Shown here: piece by piece, positions 1 to 4,628 of the stretch | How positions within the stretch are numbered: position 1 is the stretch's first letter | Layout: the number at the start of each line of letters is the position of its first letter | NCBI GenBank assembly: GCA_946886875.1 | Contig: CAMPJN010000230.1 | Span: forward strand, 1 to 6,329 | Length of the DNA: 6,329 bases | Source of the DNA: an uncultured Pseudomonas sp. | GTDB lineage: Bacteria > Pseudomonadota > Gammaproteobacteria > Pseudomonadales > Pseudomonadaceae | Direction of reading: 5' to 3' | Program-made: the position numbers and the translations under genes | The notes under the pieces: generated by a model | What the model saw: only the letters and a program-made list of their open reading frames with translations | Database searches by the model: none | Told to the model about the DNA's origin: nothing

Positions 1-638
1 TGCGCGGCCACCGAGCCATCGCCGACCAGGGCGTTCTTGCGCAGGTCGGTGGCGGTAAAGCCGGGGCACACCAGCATCACGTTGACCCCCGAGCCTTTCA
101 GCTCGTAGCGCAGGGTTTCGAACAAGCCGTGCAGGGCATGCTTGCTGGCGTTGTAGGCGCTGCGATAGAGCAAGGGCGCGAAGCCCGACAGCGAACTGAG
201 CACGATGATCTGCCCGCCCCGGGCGATCAGGCTGGGCAAGGCCGCCTTGGTACAGTGCAGCGCGCCGAAATAGTTGACCGCCATGATCCGCTGGAACACC
301 GCGAGATCGGTATCGGCAAAATTGCTGCGGTGGGTGATGCCGGCGTTATTGACCAGCACATCGATGCCGCCGAAACGCTCCACCGCCAGGGCCACCGCGC
401 GCTGCACCGCGGCGGCGTCAGCAACATCGCACAACAACCCCAGGGCTTCGGCGTTGTGATGGTCGGCCAGGTGCTGCACCAGGCTGTCGAGGGCCTGCTG
501 CTGCAAATCCAGAATTACCAGACGCGCCCCGGCCTGGGCCAGGCGCATGGCCAGGGCGCGGCCGATACCGGCGCAACCGCCGGTAATCAGCACCACCTTG
601 CGATCGAATACTTTATTGGCGAAAACCTTGCGATACAT
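1..638 (-). CDS. Classical short-chain dehydrogenase/reductase (SDR), C-terminus cut by window edge
   Basis: A cytoplasmic NAD(P)-dependent oxidoreductase with a Rossmann fold; the substrate cannot be told. The 212 visible residues carry the classical SDR set in order: the dinucleotide loop TGGCAGIG (19-26), an acidic residue ending strand beta-2 (D44), which in this family favours NAD(H) over NADP(H), NNAG (97-100), the structural Asn N122, the catalytic Ser in LSSLSG (S148/S149), YNASK with Tyr162 and Lys166, and the PGFTAT segment (192-197). Classical SDRs run about 250-280 residues, so roughly 40-70 residues lie beyond base 1. The ATG at 636-638 has a TGAGGT ribosome site (643-648) at good spacing. 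An ATG ten bases upstream is out of frame. The gene lies 69 bases downstream of the CDGSH gene on the same strand and may be co-transcribed. The family call is very secure, the substrate unknown. Confidence 0.95.
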   Translation of the reverse strand, partial: MYRKVFANKVFDRKVVLITGGCAGIGRALAMRLAQAGARLVILDLQQQALDSLVQHLADHHNAEALGLLCDVADAAAVQRAVALAVERFGGIDVLVNNAGITHRSNFADTDLAVFQRIMAVNYFGALHCTKAALPSLIARGGQIIVLSSLSGFAPLLYRSAYNASKHALHGLFETLRYELKGSGVNVMLVCPGFTATDLRKNALVGDGSVAA

Positions 639-707
639 ACCGACCTCATTTGCCTGACGGGGTCTTAGGAAGCCGGACTTTTCGTCCACGCACAATAACG
701 ATGCCTA

Positions 708-947
708 CTACAGCCTGTTATGGCTGCCATCGCAACAGGGAGCCGTGGCCGTGTGCTTGCAGCCGCAAAAATACAGGGTGGTGTTCTCCTCGGCTCGGTA
801 TTTGAGCGGATTTATCCCAGTGCCTTTATGGCTGCCATCGCACAGCGGCTGGGTCGCGCTACGCCCGCAGCGGCACCAGAAGTAGTCCTGCCCGGCCTGC
901 ACTTGTAGCGCATAAGGCCCACGTTGGGCGATCAAAGGTTCGGTCAT
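708..947 (-). CDS. Small protein with two CDGSH iron-sulfur motifs
   Basis: A 79-residue soluble protein expected to bind two [2Fe-2S] clusters, each by three Cys and one His, as in the CISD3/MiNT-like tandem CDGSH family. Such proteins are linked to electron transfer, redox sensing or cluster transfer; the exact role of this one is unknown. Both motifs fit C-x-C-x2-(S/T)-x3-P-x-C-D-G-S-H exactly: C25, C27, C36, H40 and C61, C63, C72, H76. An extra Cys (C71) sits beside the last cluster ligand. There is no signal peptide or membrane segment. The start chosen is the ATG at 945-947, which has a GAGGAG ribosome site five bases away; a longer form beginning at 989 would add 14 residues outside the domain and has no such site. 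The two motifs share an exact 17-base repeat (718-734 and 826-842), which codes the CDGSH core. The gene is divergent from the EEP gene and upstream of the SDR gene. Confidence 0.93.
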   Translation of the reverse strand: MTEPLIAQRGPYALQVQAGQDYFWCRCGRSATQPLCDGSHKGTGINPLKYRAEENTTLYFCGCKHTATAPCCDGSHNRL

Positions 948-952
948 GGCGG

Positions 953-958
953 CTCCTC
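953..958 (-). promoter_or_regulatory. Ribosome binding site of the CDGSH gene
   Basis: Read on the minus strand this is GAGGAG, five bases before the ATG at 947. It is a strong Shine-Dalgarno match and decides the start in favour of the 79-residue form. Confidence 0.75.
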
Positions 959-961
959 GGG

Positions 962-983
962 TATGCTCGGTCCTCTCAGCATA
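962..983. promoter_or_regulatory. Inverted repeat in the divergent CDGSH/EEP gap
   Basis: TATGCT (962-967) and AGCATA (978-983) are perfect inverted arms of six bases separated by ten bases. They lie near the middle of the 65-base gap between the two divergent genes (948-1012), 15 bases from the CDGSH start and 29 from the EEP start. The position suits an operator or overlapping promoter elements serving both genes, but no clear -35/-10 pair could be placed on either strand. A six-base repeat can arise by chance, so this is only a candidate. Confidence 0.25.
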
Positions 984-1012
984 GTTCACACCCTCTCAAG
1001 GCCACGCCCGTC

Positions 1013-2080
1013 ATGACCTTAGCTCGCCCCTGGCGCATCGGCCTGCTGGTATTGCCGCTACTGGCCGCCGGCCTGATGCTGTTGGCTTACCGTCTGACCT
1101 GGCAACCGCCGGCGCAGCAAGACGCCGTGGTGAACTGCCGCGCCCGGGCCGCCATCGTGCAGCCGGGCCAGGCCTTGAAGGTGTTGACCTGGAACCTGCA
1201 ATCGCTGGCCGTCTCCGCCCCGGCCGATGGCCGCGCGCCACAACGGCGCCCCGGCAGCGCCGCCCTGGCCGCGACCCTGGAAGAAACCGTGCGGGTATTG
1301 CGCGACGAACAGGCCGACATCGTGTTGCTGCAAGGGCTGCACGATGGCGCAGAAGTCAGCGGCTATCAGGACCAACTGGCGCTGTTGCAGGAGCGTCTGA
1401 GCGACCTCTACCCCTGCAGCACCCAGGCGTTCTACTGGAAAGCCGGCTTTCTCCCCTACCCGGGCGCTTTCGCCAATGCCGGGATGAAACTCGGCGTGCT
1501 CAGCCGTTACCGCATCGAGCGCGCCGAACGCCTGCAACTGCCGCAGGCGCCGAACGGGCTGTGGAGCCGGCCGGTAAAACGCGCACTGCTGGTCAGCTAT
1601 CTGCCGATGCGCAGCGGCGGCACCCTGGTGGCGATCAATACCCAACTGGATGCTTTCACGCCGGGCGACGACATCCAGCGCCAGCAACTAAACGCCACCG
1701 CCACGCTGCTGGCCGAGCAGCAAGTGGCGCGACACCACTGGCTGCTCGGCGGCGACTTCAATGCGCTGCCGCCGGGTCAGTATCAACGGCTGAACGATGA
1801 GCAACGCCGTGGCCACGCGCCCGACAGCCCGCTGCAACAGCTCGCCGCGCTGTACCCGATGATCCCCAGCCGGCAGCACAGCGACGCCGCTGATCAGGCC
1901 CGCTGGCACAGCTACCGCCCTCAGGGCTCCGCCCGCCCGCACACGCTCGATTACCTGCTGCATAGCCCGGCACTGATTCCGCTGGAGGCTTACGTACGTC
2001 AACACGACACCCAAGGGATATCCGACCATTTACCGCTGACCGCCCGCCTGCTTTTACCGCCCCTCGAACTGCCCGACTGA
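1013..2080 (+). CDS. Membrane-anchored or exported endonuclease/exonuclease/phosphatase (EEP) family protein with altered active site
   Basis: A 355-residue protein of the DNase I/exonuclease III-like metallohydrolase superfamily, whose members cut phosphodiester or phosphomonoester bonds in nucleic acids, phospholipids or inositol phosphates. Residues 8-26 are one hydrophobic helix after a basic start, so the enzyme domain should lie in the periplasm as a signal-anchored or secreted domain. Family motifs in order: TWNLQ with N61; LQG at 106-108, where the family has LQE; INTQLD at 208-213, where NTHLD is usual; GGDFNALP with D248 and N250; TLDYLL with D313; and ISDHLP with S337, D338, H339. 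The loss of the metal-binding Glu (G108) and the His (Q211) suggests weakened or changed catalysis, although Asn, Asp and the final Asp-His remain. The ATG at 1013 has only a weak upstream AAGG. The first binding-protein gene follows after 105 bases. Family certain, substrate unknown. Confidence 0.9.
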   Translation: MTLARPWRIGLLVLPLLAAGLMLLAYRLTWQPPAQQDAVVNCRARAAIVQPGQALKVLTWNLQSLAVSAPADGRAPQRRPGSAALAATLEETVRVLRDEQADIVLLQGLHDGAEVSGYQDQLALLQERLSDLYPCSTQAFYWKAGFLPYPGAFANAGMKLGVLSRYRIERAERLQLPQAPNGLWSRPVKRALLVSYLPMRSGGTLVAINTQLDAFTPGDDIQRQQLNATATLLAEQQVARHHWLLGGDFNALPPGQYQRLNDEQRRGHAPDSPLQQLAALYPMIPSRQHSDAADQARWHSYRPQGSARPHTLDYLLHSPALIPLEAYVRQHDTQGISDHLPLTARLLLPPLELPD

Positions 2081-2085
2081 CAGCC

Positions 2086-2106
2086 GGACAAATCTCTCTG
2101 GACAAA
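2086..2106 (+). repeat. Two GGACAAA direct repeats on a 14-base period
   Basis: GGACAAA occurs at 2086-2092 and again at 2100-2106, separated by seven bases, starting five bases after the EEP stop codon. The second copy is part of the nonamer CTGGACAAA, which recurs upstream of the next paralogue at 2948-2956. Direct heptamers with this spacing resemble binding sites of dimeric response regulators, and TGGACA is also one base from a -35 hexamer. Neither use is proven. Confidence 0.4.
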
Positions 2107-2138
2107 CTCACTGGCATTTCGCCATGCTCATTGCAGCA

Positions 2139-2157
2139 TATCGAAATCTATTTGATA
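2139..2157. promoter_or_regulatory. AT-rich near-palindrome upstream of the first binding-protein gene
   Basis: TATC-G-AAAT (2139-2147), CT, then ATTTGATA (2150-2157) form two eight-base arms that pair perfectly once the single G at 2143 is looped out. The stretch is strikingly AT-rich for this GC-rich locus and ends 28 bases before the ATG at 2186. It fits an operator and/or a promoter -10 region (TATTTGATAGA). The second paralogue has an AT-rich patch at a comparable place (3004-3013) but no palindrome. No repressor gene is nearby to support a specific regulator. Confidence 0.4.
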
Positions 2158-2185
2158 GAACGGCCAAAGAGCTGCTAACCAATTG

Positions 2186-2914
2186 ATGCGACTACATTTA
2201 TTTCTGCTGCTGATGGCCACGCTGCTGTCCCCCCATGGCCATGCTCAACCTGTGCCGATACAGGTGGGCTTTTACGAGTTTCCGCCGTACTCCTACAGCG
2301 ACAGCCAGGGCCGCCCGCAAGGCGCGATCCTGGAGCTGACCGAGCGCCTGTTGCGTCATGCCGGCTATACCGTGGAGACGCGCTCCTACCCCAGCGCGCG
2401 GCTGTACAGCGCACTGCACGATGGCAGCGTACATATCTGGCCGGGCGCGCCGGGTAAACCCGAACTGGCCGAACACACCCTGGAAACCCGTACCCGGCTC
2501 GGCGAGATCGTGCTCAACCTGTATTTCCGCCGCGACACCCAACTGCCGCGTCTGCCCGAAGACCTCAGAGGCCGCGGAGTGATCATGATCAGTGGCTACA
2601 CCTACTGGCAGCCGGTCAACGAGATGCTCGACGACCCGGCGCTAGGTATCGAACGCCATCGCACCAGCACCCATACCGCCGCACTGGAGATGCTGCAGCG
2701 CCGGCGCGGCGATTTTCTCCTCGACTACCAAACCCCGGTCGAACAAGCCCTGCGACGGTTGGGCATGAGCGAATTACCGTTTCTGCAGTTGCAGCGCATC
2801 CCGCTGAAGCTGATCGTCTCCCGTCAGGCACCGAACGCCGAGACCCTGCGCGATGCCCTCGACCGCGCCTACCAGGAATTGCAGGCCGCTGGCGCAGATC
2901 TGCGGCTGCCCTGA
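2186..2914 (+). CDS. Orphan periplasmic solute-binding protein (family 3 type), first tandem copy
   Basis: A 242-residue exported protein resembling the extracellular solute-binding proteins of polar amino acid ABC importers (SBP_bac_3). Residues 1-20 form a signal peptide ending in GHA before Gln21. The mature part opens with VGFYEFPPYSYSD (27-39), the usual first strand and ligand-facing loop, then GRPQGAILEL, and GSVHIWPGAPGKPEL (80-94), which sits where typical members have the Asp and the Thr-Pro-Glu-Arg ligand segment. GRGVIMISGYTYW (129-141) and RGDFLLDYQTPVEQA (174-188) are shared with the next gene. The mature protein has no cysteine. The ATG at 2186 is preferred over a TTG one codon earlier because ATGCGACTA is repeated at the paralogue's start; a Shine-Dalgarno site is poor (AAGAG about 15 bases away). 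No permease or ATPase gene adjoins it, and the ligand is unknown. Confidence 0.85.
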   Translation: MRLHLFLLLMATLLSPHGHAQPVPIQVGFYEFPPYSYSDSQGRPQGAILELTERLLRHAGYTVETRSYPSARLYSALHDGSVHIWPGAPGKPELAEHTLETRTRLGEIVLNLYFRRDTQLPRLPEDLRGRGVIMISGYTYWQPVNEMLDDPALGIERHRTSTHTAALEMLQRRRGDFLLDYQTPVEQALRRLGMSELPFLQLQRIPLKLIVSRQAPNAETLRDALDRAYQELQAAGADLRLP

Positions 2915-2947
2915 TCGCGTCGTTGCCCCAGGCCCATCGCCGCTTAA

Positions 2948-2956
2948 CTGGACAAA
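2948..2956 (+). repeat. Second copy of the CTGGACAAA upstream element
   Basis: CTGGACAAA ends 80 bases before the start of the second tandem binding-protein gene, matching its partner at 2098-2106, which ends 79 bases before the first gene. The flanking heptamer repeat seen in the first leader is missing here. It may be a kept regulatory element or the remains of the duplication. Confidence 0.4.
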
Positions 2957-3013
2957 ATGCCACTAGCGCCGCAACATTCCCGCCCCTGCGTCAGCGCACC
3001 CCCATAAAAATAA

Positions 3014-3027
3014 CGGCACTGCTGCCG
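3014..3027 (+). promoter_or_regulatory. Small hairpin just before the second binding-protein start
   Basis: CGGCA (3014-3018) and TGCCG (3023-3027) form a perfect five-base stem with a CTGC loop, ending nine bases before the ATG at 3037. It covers the place where a Shine-Dalgarno site would be expected, and no purine-rich site is visible there. It could limit translation initiation, but a stem this short may also be chance in GC-rich DNA. Confidence 0.2.
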
Positions 3028-3036
3028 CGGTAACCC

Positions 3037-3783
3037 ATGCGACTAGTTTTCTGCCTTTCGCTTTGCAGCGCCCTGCTCTGCGGGCCGAGCCTCGCCCAGG
3101 ACGCGCCTATGCCCCTCGCGCCGCTGGTCAAGGTCGGCTATTACGAGTTTCCGCCTTACACCTACACCGACGCCACAGGTCGCCCGCGCGGCGCCACCCT
3201 GGAACTGATGCAGCGCCTGCTGGATAAGGCCGGCTATCGCGGTGAATTCCGCGGCCTGCCCGGCGCGCGCCTGTATGCCGGCCTGCGCGATGGCAGCGTG
3301 CACCTCTGGCCGGGCGCGACCGGCAAGGAAGAACTGCGCGCTCACGTACTGGAAAGCCGCAACGTGCTCGGCGAAATCGACCTGGCGCTTTACCGCCGCC
3401 CGGATATGCCACCACCCAGACTGCCAGAGGATCTGGCCGGGCGCGGCGTCATCGTGATCAGCGGCTACACCTACTGGAAGCCCTACAGCGACTGGCTGCA
3501 AGACCCGGCGCTGAAGGTGCGAATCCACCGCACCAGCAGTCACGGCGCCGCCCTGGAAATGCTCCAGCGCCACCGCGGCGACTTCCTCCTCGATTACCCG
3601 GTTCCGGTCGAACAGGCCAGCCGACGGCTCGGCATAGCCGCGGTGCCGCACCAGATACTGCAGCGGCTGACGGCCAAGATGATCATCTCCAACAAAGCGC
3701 CCAATGCCGAAGCCCTGCGCGACGCGCTGGACCGCGCCTACGAGCAATTGCAGGCCGACGGCGAGGACCTGCGTCTGGATTGA
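3037..3783 (+). CDS. Orphan periplasmic solute-binding protein (family 3 type), second tandem copy
   Basis: A 248-residue exported protein, paralogous to the gene upstream. Residues 1-20 are a signal peptide ending in SLA before Gln21; its cysteines do not form a lipobox, so a lipoprotein is unlikely. The mature chain has VGYYEFPPYTYTD (33-45), GRPRGATLEL, DGSVHLWPGATGKEEL (85-100), GRGVIVISGYTYWKP (135-149), HRTSSHGAALEMLQRHRGD (164-182), FLLDYPVPVEQASRRLG and the C-terminal APNAEALRDALDRAY (221-235). The nearly unchanged GYTYW and LEMLQR...DYxxPVEQA blocks, against variable stretches at 46-80, 150-163 and 200-219, suggest a kept fold and core with altered ligand preference. The mature part has no cysteine. 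The gap before it is 122 bases and contains no obvious terminator. No transport partner gene is in the window; it may deliver to a distant ABC permease or serve a sensor. Confidence 0.85.
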   Translation: MRLVFCLSLCSALLCGPSLAQDAPMPLAPLVKVGYYEFPPYTYTDATGRPRGATLELMQRLLDKAGYRGEFRGLPGARLYAGLRDGSVHLWPGATGKEELRAHVLESRNVLGEIDLALYRRPDMPPPRLPEDLAGRGVIVISGYTYWKPYSDWLQDPALKVRIHRTSSHGAALEMLQRHRGDFLLDYPVPVEQASRRLGIAAVPHQILQRLTAKMIISNKAPNAEALRDALDRAYEQLQADGEDLRLD

Positions 3784-3841
3784 GCGCGGATGCCATTCGC
3801 CGGTCACCTGCTAGGCTGAAGCTGTTACAGCAGAACAGGAC

Positions 3842-3846
3842 GGAGG
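3842..3846 (+). promoter_or_regulatory. Ribosome binding site of the third binding-protein gene
   Basis: GGAGG stands eight bases before the ATG at 3855. It is the best Shine-Dalgarno site in the plus-strand block and sets the start at 3855 rather than at the in-frame TTG at 3780, which overlaps the preceding stop codon. Confidence 0.75.
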
Positions 3847-3854
3847 CCGCAGAG

Positions 3855-4619
3855 ATGGCCCAAAAGCAAAAGCGCTTGACCAGCACTGCCAACTGGCTCT
3901 CGGCAATGCTCCTTGGCGTCGCGACCGCCGCCCAGGCTAACGAGCTGATCACCCTGCACTACAACGAACGCGCGCCCTATCTGCAAACCCTGGACAACGG
4001 CGACATCGCCGGCCTCACTGCCACCCCGGCCGAGCAAGCCCTGCGCCGCGCCGGTATCGCCTTCAAATGGGAGAAAACCCCATCCAACAGGCAGATCCAG
4101 CTGCTCGAAAAGAACGCCGGCGCGGACTGCATGGTCGGCTGGTTCAAGAACCCCCAGCGCGAGCTGATCGGTAACTATTCCCTCCCCCTGTACCAGGACA
4201 AACCAACCATCGGCCTGGCGCTGTTCAGCAATATCAATATCGACAGCGGCAGCAGCCTGGAGCAGGTGTTGCAGAATCGAGAATTGCGCCTACTGGTCAA
4301 GGACGGCTACTCCTACGGCGAATATATCGATGGGCTTATTCACCAGCTCGATCCCCGGCGCATGAAAACCACGGTGGAAAACATCAATATGCTGCGGATG
4401 ATTGCCCTCGACCGCGCCGACTACTTGTTTATCGCCGAGGAAGAGGCCAGCGAGCTGATCCGCCAATCCGAATTCGAACCGGGCGACTTCAAATACATTC
4501 GTTTCAGCGACAGCCCCGCCGGCGGCCAGCGTCATCTGTGGTGCAGCAAGCAGGTATCCCAACAGAGCCTGAACAAGATCAATCAGGCCATTGCCGAACT
4601 GGCCAGCCCGCGGCCCTGA
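3855..4619 (+). CDS. Periplasmic solute-binding protein of a different family 3 branch
   Basis: A 254-residue exported protein. The start at 3855 gives a textbook signal peptide: basic QKQKR, hydrophobic WLSAMLLGVATA, and AQA cleavage before Asn29. The mature chain begins LITLHYNERAPYL (31-43) with GLTATPAEQALRRAGI following, typical of the first lobe. DCMVGWFKNPQRE (91-103) and SLPLYQDKP (109-117) match the ligand and hinge segments of SBP_bac_3 proteins. The only two mature cysteines, C92 and C230 (LWCSKQV), could form a disulfide. It shares little direct sequence with the two upstream binding proteins, so it is not a third copy of that duplication. It lies 71 bases after the second copy, probably in the same transcript, and its stop is nine bases from the convergent hrpB stop. 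No permease or ATPase is adjacent. Ligand unknown. Confidence 0.85.
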   Translation: MAQKQKRLTSTANWLSAMLLGVATAAQANELITLHYNERAPYLQTLDNGDIAGLTATPAEQALRRAGIAFKWEKTPSNRQIQLLEKNAGADCMVGWFKNPQRELIGNYSLPLYQDKPTIGLALFSNINIDSGSSLEQVLQNRELRLLVKDGYSYGEYIDGLIHQLDPRRMKTTVENINMLRMIALDRADYLFIAEEEASELIRQSEFEPGDFKYIRFSDSPAGGQRHLWCSKQVSQQSLNKINQAIAELASPRP

Positions 4620-4627
4620 GCAGGCCG
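4611..4627. terminator. Possible bidirectional hairpin between convergent stops
   Basis: CGGCC (4611-4615) and GGCCG (4623-4627) form a five-base GC stem with a seven-base loop across the stop of the third binding-protein gene and the nine-base gap to hrpB. No T-run follows on either strand, so it is not a canonical intrinsic terminator. It is listed because it sits exactly where both transcripts must end. Confidence 0.2.
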
Positions 4628-4628
4628 G

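Larger units (their letters stand above)
2098..3783 (+). repeat. Tandem duplication of a binding-protein gene with its upstream region (unit about 850 bases)
   Basis: The genes at 2186-2914 and 3037-3783 encode proteins that align without gaps over 219 mature residues, with about 142 identities by hand count (roughly 65%). Both open with ATGCGACTA. The nonamer CTGGACAAA lies at 2098-2106 and 2948-2956, 79 and 80 bases before the two start codons, and short blocks ACGGC, GCTGC and TAACC recur in the same order just before each ATG. Start-to-start distance is 851 bases and nonamer-to-nonamer distance 850, so the copied unit seems to have included the leader. The divergence shows that the event is old. 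Confidence 0.75.

Noticed and set aside
129..668. A 179-codon plus-strand open frame over the left end
   Set aside because: It is antisense to the SDR gene, whose TGxxxGIG, NNAG and YxxxK motifs are all in place on the minus strand. The plus-strand translation shows no family feature.
948..989. Longer form of the CDGSH protein with 14 extra N-terminal residues
   Set aside because: The extension covers the gap's inverted repeat and the ribosome site of the internal ATG at 947, and adds nothing to the domain.
2109..2139. Possible terminator after the EEP gene (TGGC/GCCA and ATGCT/AGCAT stems)
   Set aside because: Stems are only four and five bases and no T-run follows, so termination is not supported.
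3043..3807. A 254-codon minus-strand open frame
   Set aside because: It lies almost wholly antisense to the second binding-protein gene, and its composition is typical of a shadow frame in GC-rich DNA.
3812..3817. TAGGCT as a -10 element for the third binding-protein gene
   Set aside because: No acceptable -35 hexamer lies 16-18 bases upstream.
3821..3831. GCTG-TTA-CAGC hairpin between the second and third binding-protein genes
   Set aside because: The four-base stem with a three-base loop and no T-run is too weak for a terminator or a regulatory call.
3780..3854. Longer form of the third binding protein starting at a TTG overlapping the previous stop
   Set aside because: It would bury the signal peptide behind 25 residues. 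The ATG at 3855 has a GGAGG site at good spacing and gives a proper exported N-terminus.
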